From the NCBI GenBank assembly GCA_947561395.2, contig OX387194.1, positions 13,936,048 through 14,000,047 of the forward strand: a stretch of 64,000 nt of DNA. The letters run 5' to 3'. The notes below the pieces were generated by a model. It saw nothing but the letters and a program-made list of their open reading frames with translations, was not told where the DNA came from and made no database searches. The translations under genes were made by a program, and so were the position numbers. Source of the stretch: Buxus sempervirens. Its lineage: Eukaryota; Streptophyta; Magnoliopsida; Buxales; Buxaceae. Positions 49,101 through 59,756 of this stretch are shown in pieces. How positions within the stretch are numbered: position 1 is the stretch's first letter; the number at the start of each line of letters is the position of its first letter.

Positions 49101-49245
49101 TAAAATTCGATAAGAATTCAAGTGAAAGGGTTTGAGTTCATACCATGCCACGTTTAAGGGCAAAAAAATCCTGAAGCCGACAGACGGAGAGTGAGAGAGA
49201 GAAGGCGGAGAGAATGGGAGGGCTTTGGCGCCACAGCTAAGGTTT
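46145..49245 (+). pseudogene. B3-domain gene copy 7, B3 core deleted
   Basis: All blocks of copy 6 are present in order except its intron duplication. The exon at 47994-48581 (ATG option at 47982) is open for about 199 codons and reads DTTTYLKGLEFSTEDFDALV..., DVYDKQQRKYPVILRG, then YRLEPCEDTVKLWAFRN. Relative to copy 6 it lacks 19 codons in frame, including the TGGW core. The first coding exon (47440-47510) keeps its frame, but its ATG is replaced. It might be transcribed, but a B3 fold without those strands is unlikely to bind DNA. I call it a pseudogene, or at best a B3-less protein. Confidence 0.65.
46189..46302 (+). CDS. Small repeated open frame upstream of B3 copy 7
   Basis: 37 codons: MDRCLQVSETNLKKALGK then WMKGYKLVYEVDDYCKKIV and a stop. 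Diverged or broken counterparts lie at the same position upstream of other copies: GTGGCCAGAGACCTACAG at 38249, and minus-strand ATGGCTAGAGACCTACAG near 20630 and ATGACTAGACACCTACAG near 19600. Function unknown. It may be an old exon carried along by the duplications. Confidence 0.3.
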   Translation: MDRCLQVSETNLKKALGKWMKGYKLVYEVDDYCKKIV

Positions 49246-51542
49246 TAAATATTTCATTTATTTATTTCCTATATTTTTTCCCTATTATATTTATCAGGCG
49301 TTTATATATTTATTTTTTCTTGTATTTTTATCTTGTTTCTTATATGGGAGTGGGACGTTTGTTTGTATATTTTTGATAAAATATTTTTTAAATAATCTAT
49401 ATCTTGTTTCTATATATTTTTCTCCTAAATTTTCTTAGTAACATTTTTTTAAATAACATAATCATATATACATAATAAAGCAGAGTACAGAAACACCGCC
49501 TTCTCTCTCCTCCTCCACGTGGACATCCCCTTCTTTCTCCAGTGGCCCTTTTGAGCCCTATATTAAAATAATTTATTTATAATTATTTTTCTAAAAGAGA
49601 TAATGTTTGAGAGTCTTGAAACACCATATTCTCTCCTCCAAGTGGATATTGGCCTCTTATATCCAATATCCCTTTTGGGCCCACATCAAAATAATTTATC
49701 TACAATATATCAATACTTTTCTAAAATAGATAATATTTGATTTTTTTTTCCTTATCTTTAACTTAATTACTATATATCTTACATAAAGTCTTAAAACCTC
49801 CCATAGCCCTTTTGGCCCCACAACATTTTGTAATCAATATTTATAATTAAATTAAAATTTAAGTTTTTTTTTTTTTCACTTTCACATCCCTAAAAAATCC
49901 TTTCCTAAAATCTTTAATCTCAAATAAGATAACAGAAAACAAAAATATTTTATATTAATGAGATATTAAAAATATCTCTCATTCACAATTTTTTTAGTTT
50001 TATTAATTAGAAGATAATATCAAAATATCGTAATTTAATAGATACAATTAACCTAAGGTTTAAGACATGTTTCTAATAAGAAAAACCTAATATTATTATT
50101 AAGAAAAGAAAATATTACGCTTTTAGAATCTTTATTAATATATCATATTTCTCTTAAAAAAGATAATATATGAAATTCTATATTTACCAAATTAGGATAA
50201 ATATAACATATTTCAATAATTTTAGAATCCTAATCAAAGATATGAAATAGGGTATGTACAATAAGGGAATACCCCTCCACAGTAGTCAAAAATCGCCAAT
50301 TGTGCACGACAAGGCTAAGCTTGGTCCCTCTATCTATACAGCCATATTTTTGGCCCTATCAAACACTGTATATTTAAATACATATGTTCCTGTGCTTAGC
50401 ATAGATAAAACAACTAGTTTTATAAATAGGATATGGTTAAGATATATTTCCAATAAAAGCCATAATAATTAAGAAAAAGTATCAAATTGTTAAGTATCTA
50501 ATTACTAAATTCATCTTTTGGAGAAGTGGGACCCTATAGATAATTTGAAAATATATATTAATTAAGTTAAAGATAATGAAAAAAATTAAATACTATCTAT
50601 TTTAAAAGATTATTGATTATAAATAAAATATTTTAATGTGGGCCCAAAAGCGCCATTGCAAAAAGAGGGGCATACATGATCTTTTGGACTTACTAAGAAC
50701 ACAAAAAGTAAATATCATATCAAAGTTAACGATAAAATAACGAAAATAAAAATCCAAATACAATTATTCAAACTAAATAAAGCTCTTAACATTTGATCCA
50801 AATTTCTAACTAAGTAGGCCATCACAACAACTTATGACATTGATCCTAAAATATGCAATGCGACATATGAAGTATCTTAGAGTTTCCCTGTGACAGCAGA
50901 CACTTCTAAGTGCAAAGTCCTCCCTCACATCACTTGGACAACTATAATATTTTGCGTGTGTATTGCAATTATATGGGCTTTCATCAATTGTGAATTTGTG
51001 ATTAGACTGTTTTTTTTTTTTTTTTGGTAAATGTGATTAGACTGTTGATTAATAGACAAACAACCTATAAATGTAACCTGTTATTGGTAGTTCTAATCAA
51101 TATGTATTGATTAATCGCTAAGGTTAATCGATAAATTATCAATTAATCAACAATGTTAATTGAGATGGCTCGATTAATCGACAATGTATGGCAAATAATC
51201 GAGGTTGGAAACTGATTATTAGAATTAAAAACTCATTTTAGAATTATTTTGGGCTATTGTTTGTACACAAAAGGCTTTATACTGGGTATTGAGTGTCCTA
51301 ACAGCGTTTGTTGACTTGACGGGCATGTACTGATCAAAGCGGCTTAGACATGCATGGCCTAGTTTTTGTGTGGAGTTATAGACATGCATGGCTTTGGTAC
51401 TGAGAATTTTGTTTACTCAAATAAGCCAAACCTCAAGGATGTGCTCAATTATATATTATTCATCGCATTTCATTACAGATTGTTTGTATGCTCGGCATGT
51501 TTTATTTACTATTTATATGCTAACATATAAGAATAAAATATA
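49246..51542. other. AT-rich spacer with inverted dispersed repeat
   Basis: Blocks around CCAGTGGCCCTTTTGAGCCC (49539) and CCAATATCCCTTTTGGGCCC (49662) are inverted relative to GGGCCCAAAAGCGCCATTG (50641), and are related to 13560-13790. This may be one AT-rich foldback element of about 1.2 kb (49480-50690). 51080-51200 is dense in ATTAATCGA motifs. No gene. Confidence 0.45.
51012..51031 (-). mobile_element. Second poly(A)-only retroposition scar
   Basis: A T-run followed by GGTAAA lies between perfect 15-bp repeats TGTGATTAGACTGTT (50997-51011, 51032-51046). Same pattern, and the same GGTAA next to the T-run, as the scar at 19654-19715. Confidence 0.68.
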
Positions 51543-51840
51543 CTAGCAGGTAGCCCATGCGTTGCACGGGCAAATAAGTTTCAGAATTGTTTAAAAATAC
51601 ATTATTTTATATATTGTCTTAAAGATTAATATATCAACAACATCTAACACAATTAGGTCAATCGTCCCACTTCAATGCCAACCTGATATGGTTAGTGTCA
51701 TGGGGTTTAATATAGTTCAGACTCTTATAGGAATCTTATAGGGTGTGTTAGGATTTGTGGAAACGAGGCCTATTGCCCACACTTGTTTCAAACCTAATTA
51801 CCTTAATCTACCTATTAGCGTTTATATATATATATATAGA
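51543..51840 (-). mobile_element. Very small Helitron candidate
   Basis: The 3' end (minus) is hairpin GCCCGTGC-AAC-GCATGGGC (51571-51553) plus CTAG at 51546-51543, followed by T, closely like the end at 33229. A possible 5' end TCTATATATATATATA at 51840, preceded by A, would give 298 bp, but TA-rich sequence makes this end uncertain. No coding content. Confidence 0.5.
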
Positions 51841-52394
51841 TATATATATATATATGTAAATAGATCAATTAGTTTATATATTTTAATTAATGATAATTAA
51901 CATGCATGCAGACTCTAATCTGCATATTATCATGTATAGTAGAAGTATATGTTCTATAAGTAAATATATTAATTATTGTATATATTTTATTTTCAAATAT
52001 TAATAATCAAAAATATACAATACCATTGGGTTAACCCAATGTAAGAGTATTTATTTTATAAATAAATATATCAAATATTGTATATATATTTTATTTGAAA
52101 ATATTAATTTATCAATAATGGAGAAAAATCTACAGGGTTGTGCTATGGTCTGATTAGTCATAAAGGACCAAAATCAACAGCGTTTTATATGTGTTACAAT
52201 TATTAATTGAATCATCATGCCTTGGGCTTGCAATATATGAATAGGTTGGATCTAAACTTATTCACACTGAATCAAATCATAATTAAGATTGTTTTAGTTT
52301 GGTATCAGGGTTTTTAATTTAGTTTTGGTTTAGTGTGCGTATATAAACAAAAGATGTTCATACCATTATATATGCACCATTTACAGGCGAACAT
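51841..52394. other. AT-rich spacer
   Basis: No gene or sharp element ends. AGTATATG...TTATAAGTAAATATATT-like blocks are repeated near 51940 and 52045. Confidence 0.35.
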
Positions 52395-54922
52395 TGTAAA
52401 ATCCCAAATTTTATTAATAAATAAAATTAATTATTAAATAGACTAATTGGGTTAATAATACGCAGGAGATGAGACATTGGTTCAACCCAGAGGAGTCTAA
52501 AGTGAACTGGAAGAGATTGGAGAGCCTATATAAGGTGAGTTCATGATTTTAGGCTAAATATGGTTTAATATAATAATTTTGGTTGTTGTTGTGGCTTATA
52601 TTAGTAAGAACTAATTAAAAATAAAACATGAGAATAAAAAGGGAGTTGGTCGAACCCATAGAGTGGGGGTTGACCCAAAAGATTAGCTTGGGTTGAGGTT
52701 TAATGGCTTGATTATGTTTGGGTTAGTGAAGAGGGTATTTTAGTAAAAGGAAGAGAATGAATAAAATAACCTAATATTGCATGAGGTTATTCACGTTCAA
52801 ACCCAAAGGAATAGCCGCACGTCTACATCTCTTACCTCTATTCTTCCTTCTTCTTCCAATGGTCAATCCCTAATACTCAAGAACTTGTTGGAGTAGTCTT
52901 CGAGAAGGAGGAAGGAGTATTTTCGTTCAGAGAAACCCAAGTAAGAACAAACTAAAAGAAAAGTTTTAGTTTTGAGAGTTAGAGCATTGTTTTTGGTTCC
53001 TAAAGACATGATTTTGATCCAAAAGTGATAGAGGCTTGACGTAATCGAATAGGCATTCGTTGGAGTGATTTTGGAGAGCTTTTAGAGAAGTTTTAAGCTT
53101 CAAAAACAAGTAAGTAGTCCCTTTAAAACTTGCACAAACAGATTTCGTGTTTTGTCAATATTCATGTTTATTCGGAGATTTGATGACTTGTTTGCATGTT
53201 TTATGATGTTTTATTTGTTGGAAATTGTTCTAGCATGTTTATAAAGTACTTTAGAATGATTTAGAATGGATTTGATGCATTGGTTATTGAGTTGTTGAAT
53301 TTTTAGTGATTTACACAATTTTTCGTAAGTTGCTGTCTAAACAGACCGCCCGAACAATCGTTCGAGCGCCCCTGTCTGTTTAATCAAACCCGAGAGCAAT
53401 TAATACTCAGAAACATTGTCATCCGAACAGTCGCTCGAGCGATCTATCGAGCGACCAACCCCGAAATAACCTATGTATAAGGCCATTCGAGCGCCACTTG
53501 GCCGCTCGAGCACCCTGTCTGTCAGAATTTTGAAATTTGCCAATTAACCTAGTTTTTCACTACGGAATTGTTTTTAACCATTTTTAACCTATGTACCATC
53601 AAGTTTAGGGTATTTAGAGATAGTTTGCACTGACGGATGTTTAAAATTTGTTTTTATAAAGAATTTGGGTAGATTTTACCAAAGTGGCACTTTTACTTAA
53701 TACCATTATTCCAAAAAATTCTATTTTTAGCCAAAGTTGATTTTATGAGTTCCTACACCTGTATTTGGGTGATATGAAGGTATTTTATGCATCGATGGAG
53801 TCAATATACATTCGGGACATATTTGCACATTGAAACCTAGAATTTGGACATATGACTTGGTACATTTTGTTTTGGTTTTAGGTCATAGTTGTGACAAGGC
53901 AGGTGCCTGGTTTCTTATTTTCCGTAGGGCGGATTTGGTTATACAAATGAGGTTCTGTATTTGTGGGTGTTATTGGGAAATATGTCCATTCCTTGGTTTG
54001 TTTTTCCACTGTTGAGTGGGCTTAGCAGTTATATGGGTCCATAGAATAACTAGTAAGTGAAATGTTTATTAAAGGGGTTTGAATTTTGTGTCATAAGCAT
54101 TCCATCATCTCAAGAATGGTACCGCTCCTTGATAGGTCGGTTGCTACGTTACCCACTCTTGGATAGGTTGGGTCGTACATGCTAACCCAAGGTTGGGTTC
54201 TTCCGTTGGTGTTGAATTGCCAGATTGCAGGGTGCTTGGTCCATTTGTAATTCGGTAAGGTAGCATATTGGTGCATGTCTACTCTCTTTCTTTGATTTAC
54301 TATTTCATGAGTCCCATGAGGTGAACAACTATGTTTGATCTATTTTTCGTTAAATTGTTGTTGATCTGTATTTATTGTGGTTATCCTGATTAAGCGTTGC
54401 ATATTTTATTGTGGTCAACTATTTACACAACTACTTACTGATATGTTGTTTCTAACATTATTGTTTTATCGGTTTTGTTTTCAAATATTCCTAGAGAGTA
54501 CGTTGCTAGGGTAGAGATTCCGAAGGATTACTGTGACTACCAGGAAGAGGATTATTTAATTCTTGTGTAGGTTCAGGAGGACAAGGAGATTTGATTTAGT
54601 TTTTGTTGAGGGATTGACATTAGTTTATTTTATTTTGAGGATTTTGATGTTATTAGAAGGATTATTGGATCTTTTAATTATACAACTTTAGTGGATGTTG
54701 CTTATTTTATTTAGTTGACCATTTCCAGACTTTATGGATGAATTAATAATGAATTATTTTTGGTGGTTTAATTCCGCGCTTCTTGAAGAAATGTCGTTTA
54801 ATTCCGAACTCTGATATAATTAATGAAATTGTATAAGTCTGGATTAGTATTGTCTGGGCCTTATCCTAACAAACCGGGTTTGGGTTTATATTTTTATATA
54901 AACCTGGATCTGGGGCGTTACA
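52395..54922 (+). mobile_element. Solo Gypsy-type LTR with near-perfect TSD
   Basis: Begins TGTAAAATCCCAAATTT and ends GATCTGGGGCGTTACA. Flanks AACAT (52390-52394) and GACAT (54923-54927) differ by one transition. The region CTACTTACTGATATG...TTTTGTTTTC (54430-54485) is the shared signature also seen near 773 and 63608. 53340-53520 has several diverged copies of TCGCTCGAGCGA-type palindromes. No internal genes. Fossil. Confidence 0.82.
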
Positions 54923-54927
54923 GACAT

Positions 54928-55499
54928 GATAAGATCATTTACTCAAAATTATCATTATTTACCCTCTTGCTCTTTCTTTCCTTCTTAAAATTTTCTCTGT
55001 CATCTTTGTTAGGTCTTGTTTCTTGTGTTACATGAAAGATTCTCTATTTATTTTAGAATAAAATAAATTTATTAAGCCCTTGGAAAATGTATTTTAGTTA
55101 TTTTTATTGTTAAATATTTTAATATTTTAAAATACCCTTAAAAGACTTATAAACCCTTTTTAAAGACTTATATTACAAAAGACTTGTAAGGGTATTTTTG
55201 GAAAAAAAAATTTCTCAATTATGAAAAATGTCATTAATTATAAATTTGGAAGAATTGGTGATTGGATCTGAATTATTTTTGAAAAGTACCACTAAAAACC
55301 AATTTTCCTTTCTTCTTCCTTGGTTTCGCCTTGAGAGAGAGAGAGAGCCTTTGCTCTGTTTTGTTTGAAAGAAAACGAAAAAACCAGTTGGTCCCGTGAG
55401 AGAGAGAGAGGTGGGGAGAGAGAGCCTTTGCTCTATTCTGTTTGAAAGAAAACGGAAAACCAGTTGGTCCTGTGAGTCCGTGACAAAGAGGTAGGGATT
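54928..55499. other. Spacer with short duplicated GA-rich block
   Basis: A block (GAGAGAGAGCCTTTGCTCTGTT...AAACCAGTTGGTCC) occurs twice, near 55333-55395 and 55418-55470. No gene. Confidence 0.5.
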
Positions 55500-55833
55500 T
55501 TAAATCACGATAGCCAATCCCTTAGAATAACAGAAAGCACTCCCTACAAGCGTTGAAAATGGCTTCATTAATTCATACGGAATAACCCCAGCCCCTGTTC
55601 TGTTAATGAGTGTCAAATCCTTGTTCTTTGCATTCATTATCCCCTCGAACTCGTTCAATCTCCCGTTAAATCTCTCAAATGCTGCATGTATCACCGGATT
55701 CTCCTTCCACGCCGGCTCCGGCTCACTCCCCAGATACTCCTACTCCGGTGAGTGGTTCAACAATACGTCACATTCGTTGCTTGCATCCATGAAAGCAGGC
55801 TCTCCAATAGTGCAAGTTAGGGCTTCCTCAAAA
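55500..55833 (-). pseudogene. Lipoxygenase C-terminal fragment
   Basis: Lipoxygenases oxygenate polyunsaturated fatty acids, and the plastid 13-LOX branch feeds jasmonate synthesis. The minus strand reads LLNHSPE, a TAG (55742-55740), EYLGSEPEPAWKENPVIHAA, FERFNGRLNEFEGIMNAKNK and TGAGVIPYELMKPFS, matching the 13-LOX C-terminal phrase HSPDEEYLG...AF..F..LNE.EGII..RN...NR.GAGVVPYELLKPFS. The expected G.P.SISI terminus is replaced by SKGLAIVI. Fewer than 110 codons remain of a protein usually near 900 residues. No other LOX exon is seen nearby, so it is an isolated fragment. Confidence 0.83.
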
Positions 55834-56445
55834 TGCGGTCAAACTCCAATGGGAGAAAGAGAGAGGAATAACCCACTAATAACTATACAATAATAACTCA
55901 AAGTAAAGAAGACATCAGTGTACAGGAATCCACAGGATCTTCAAAGTAGAGAAGATTCATCATCTCAACTAACATAGCCAAACTTCTTTAACCCTGGATG
56001 CGGTCCATGCTTCTTCAAATCTCAAATTAATAAACACCATCAACTTCCTTTATAGGAGCACTCTTTATGACAGATACTTGATTTGAAGTATGTATCTTGA
56101 AAATAACACCCTTGAAAAAAATAATTATAATGAGAAATAGACAACTTGAAACAGCATCATTAAAAATTAAGGCATCTCTTATTTTGATTTTGAATGATTG
56201 ACTATACCCTTAAGCATAGTTGAAGAGCATTGGAAGAAAAAGAAAACAGAAAGCAAGGAAAATCTATCTACCACACATCGTATTAAGGAAAAAATTGAAT
56301 GTAGTACAATACTTGTAAGTATAAATTCTTTCTACTCTCCAAAAATGTAGAAAAGATTCTATCAGGTAATAGGAATCCACAGGTTTGACACTTACAATAA
56401 TGAAAGTCCAATTAAGCATCCATGCACTTCATATGAAACCAACTA
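55834..56445. other. Spacer without recognised features
   Basis: No gene seen between the lipoxygenase fragment and the next exon set. Confidence 0.35.
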
Positions 56446-58005
56446 CTTCATATTATACGAACAAACTTGCAGCAACTCATCAATACCGTCAATAATATCT
56501 ATAGCTCTATCGCACTTCACCTGTACTGCATCTCCGATTTTCCTTTTATCCTGCAACCATAAAGGTTGTCTATCAAAACTAACAATAGACTTAAAGCAAA
56601 TCCAATATTTGTAAGAAAAAATGGGTTAAAAAATGCATTGCCTTCTGATATTGAGTTATAAAATTAGGTAGAAACTGATAAGAACATAGAAATTAATTAG
56701 GCCAAGATGCATTTTCATAGCACAATAAAAATGAACTATGCATTCATTTTTTATATTTAAAAATGTTTAGCTGTCCAAAATATCAAATTGTATTGTGTCA
56801 AAATTCATAGTTGAAAATTCCCCAACAACCAAAAATTTTCAGGTAGGAAAAAACATGGCAAAACTTTTAAGGTATCGAAAGGAGAAAACATCTACCCTTC
56901 TATTTTGTTATGATCCCACTAATAGCTTTTCCATGAATGTCTTTGTTTATCGTTATAATTGTTTACATTCGTGAATGTTTACTTTAATTCTTTTCTTTTC
57001 TATCAATTTTTTTAGTATTTTCCATTGTACTATTTCCATAGACTATGGAAACAACATAAGGACTAAAAAGGAAAGAAAAAAAATACATAAAATTCATAAG
57101 TTCTCTTGCCTATATATTAAATTCAAATGCCGCAATTTTTCCTTGTATACCAAGCTGGACAGAACAAAAGGTCTTCGAAATAAAAAGAAAAAAAATTCAC
57201 TTACATTGTTAGTTGATGTCTAAGTTGACCCAAATAGAGTGTATCAGATGATCAATGCTATTCGTCCCACCATTTCTCCATAAGAACTACAAAACCAAAA
57301 TATAAACCTCATTGCTTACAGAAAGATAACCCATAAATCAAAAGGCAAAATAAATGAATAAAGGTTGATATACTTACATTTGCCAAGGCATTTAACTTGT
57401 CTGAACCTGGTGAGTTCTCATTTCTTGAATTCCAAACAAAAGTGACCTGAACCCTACCTGAAAACAAATACAGGTTAAATAATTGTAGACTTTTTATTAA
57501 GTCTCATTTCCCCTTGGGTTGCACTGTAAATAATTTTAGCATGTGTTCATCCAGCAACCATTTCTGTATCTCTCTGCTTTTGGGAGGGACGTGTTGTGTA
57601 TGGTCACAGCCATCTGCAAGCACCTATCGTTATCCATCAGACTTGAAAATCAAAACAAACCAAAATCATGGAATTCCACGTGATATGTGCCTTGATAATT
57701 TTCTAGTAGTGCTAAAGATATTGCAAACCTGAACATATCGCAATTCACCTGTCCCCTGGTCTTCATGGTATGGCTCCACATTCAACTCAGTAACACCTAA
57801 GAAACATAGAGGACAGACACCAATTCCCTTACAGTTTGTACTCATTTCAAAATCTTCTAAATGATAAAATGGAGAAAAGTTTCCATACAAATAACGTACC
57901 TTTTCTTAGCATTTCAACAGCAACATTGATATTCGGATGATCTTGATGGTCTTCTATGATAAAAGGGCAAGGTGAATCTGGCCTCTTTATCACATTCACC
58001 CACAT
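56446..58005 (-). pseudogene. RNA (uracil-5-)methyltransferase-like exon series, partial
   Basis: Minus-strand exons with GT-AG borders: about 58005-57900 (...FIIEDHQDHPNINVAVEMLR), 57796-57729 (GVTELNVEPYHEDQGTGELR), 57613-57559 (MAVTIHNTSLPKAERYRN), 57457-57378 (GRVQVTFVWNSRNENSPGSD...LNALAN). Phases agree at all three junctions. From memory this is the central part of a plant RlmD/TrmA-like RNA methyltransferase, ahead of the SAM-binding core. That core is missing: a further exon-like piece at 56550-56446 (DKRKIGDAVQVKCDRAIDII) does not fit the family and ends in a stop. The 5' side is cut by a Copia LTR fragment. Family assignment is moderate; the fragmentary state is clear. Confidence 0.62.
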
Positions 58006-58465
58006 TCACCTTGAGGAGGAGTCTTGAGATTTTGCCACATCAGCAAGAAAGCATGAAAGGCGGTGTTCAATTAATTGGAGTTAATTAGAGCTGAGTCAAT
58101 GTAACTTATTTAGTTAACTTATTAACTGTAGTTAGGTTTTCCATATAAAAACAGAGGATACTCGTGTAAACAGTTAATTTATTTAGTTCTTTATCCTCTG
58201 TTTTTATATGGAAAACCTAACTACAGTTAATAAGTTAACTAAATAAGTTACATTGACTCAGCTCTAACTAACACCAATTAATTGAACCCTGCCTTTCATG
58301 CTTTCTTGTTGATGTGGCAAAATCTCAAGACTCCCCCTCAAGGTGAATGTGGGTGACCGTACTTTCTTGTTGATGTGGCAAAATCTCAAGACTCCCCCTC
58401 AAGGTGAATGTGGGTGACCGTAATAAAGAGGCCAGATTCACCTTGCCCTTTTATCATAGAAGACC
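57948..58465. repeat. Large inverted duplication of exon plus Copia LTR fragment
   Basis: The left arm 57948-58160 and right arm 58192-58465 are near-identical reverse complements around a 31-base loop. Each arm holds part of the methyltransferase exon (GGTCTTCTATGATAAAAGGG) joined to a Copia-type purine tract (TTGAGGGGGAG on the minus strand) and LTR sequence. The right arm has an extra 61-bp tandem copy (units near 58301 and 58362), which accounts for the length difference. The LTR part is a fossil fragment. Confidence 0.85.
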
Positions 58466-58947
58466 CGCAAGAGATGATGAGTTGCACAAATTGAATCACA
58501 TATTAAAGAAAATGGAAAAGCAAGCTTGCATAACAATAAGGAAATTATGATGGTTCAGACCATTACAATGAGGAATGTCAACGACATTATGTGTACCCTC
58601 TTCGTAAAGTCCGATCAAAGGGCTCATCGAAGAACCATGAACGGTTAGTTTAGAACTTTAGCGTGCCATCTCCATCCCCACTAGGACAAAAAAAAACATT
58701 ATCAAATGCCCTTGAAGAACGCCAAAAATACAGAACACCCGGAGATCAACCAACATCTTTCGTACCAATCTGCAAGTGTCGAAGCTGAAATCCAAGACGC
58801 CGAGGTCCTTGAAGAAATCAACCACCTCGTCAAGTATAACCGGACGATGGAGATTCCATTCCTGGGTACAACCTAAGCATCTGCAAATTCAAGTAAGTTA
58901 GAGCTATTTCATGGGCGCAAGGTAACTATTTGAAAGCTGAAACCCTC
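58466..58947 (+). other. Spacer with a 56-codon open frame
   Basis: 58706-58876 reads MPLKNAKNTEHPEINQHLSY, then QSASVEAEIQDAEVLEEINH, then LVKYNRTMEIPFLGTT and a stop. Composition looks protein-like but no family is recognised. It could be a scrap of a gene or of a transposon protein. Confidence 0.3.
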
Positions 58948-59756
58948 TGTGCGCACCTCGGGCGCGTGGAAAAAGGCGTGTTACATGTATTATGGAGTCA
59001 CCACTACCTAAAATGGTGCAGATAGATACTTTGTTGATTTTTGGTCTGCACCAGTGATTCCGGATAAGTGACCCGATTACAACCCAGGGAAGTCCTTGAA
59101 CACCTTAAGTTGCCCCATCGAAGTGGGTTCCCTTAAATCAGTTGGATATTTAATGGGCTATCTTATTTATTATTTTTTTTTAATTTTTTATTTCTTTTCT
59201 AATTTTTTTTATCATTTTAAGTGTACAACAAATATTAATCTATATGTACAAGGCCTCCACAAAATTACATCGAAAGTAACGCAATATGGACAAAATGAGA
59301 CCATGCTAAAACAATTGAAATTGAAACCACTTAATCTGAAACCAAAACACTCACTTCCCTTCTTCTTTTTTTTTTTTTTTTTTTAATTTTATATCTGTAC
59401 AAGGGTTTAAGGGGAGGGGATTTCAAGGCTGCATCTTGTAAAAAGACAAAATAAAAAAAAACACATTCAAACATCAATAATGAAACCAAACTAAATAATA
59501 CTACAAAACTAAATATGTACAATTCGGTCACTTCAAATAAAATGCTTTAGCCTCTCATAATAACATATCTACATTGGGAGAATGGAGGGCCACTATGGTA
59601 CATCTCATGTAGTAAGAAAACAAAACAAGAAAAAATGTGAAAAAAATCACAAGAGACAAAAGAAGAAACATTTTCAACCACAAGAAAGAATCATAGCTTC
59701 AATGCTTGTCTCATTTGCTTTTTCCCTTTCTTATTATTTATTATTTTTTTGTTTTT

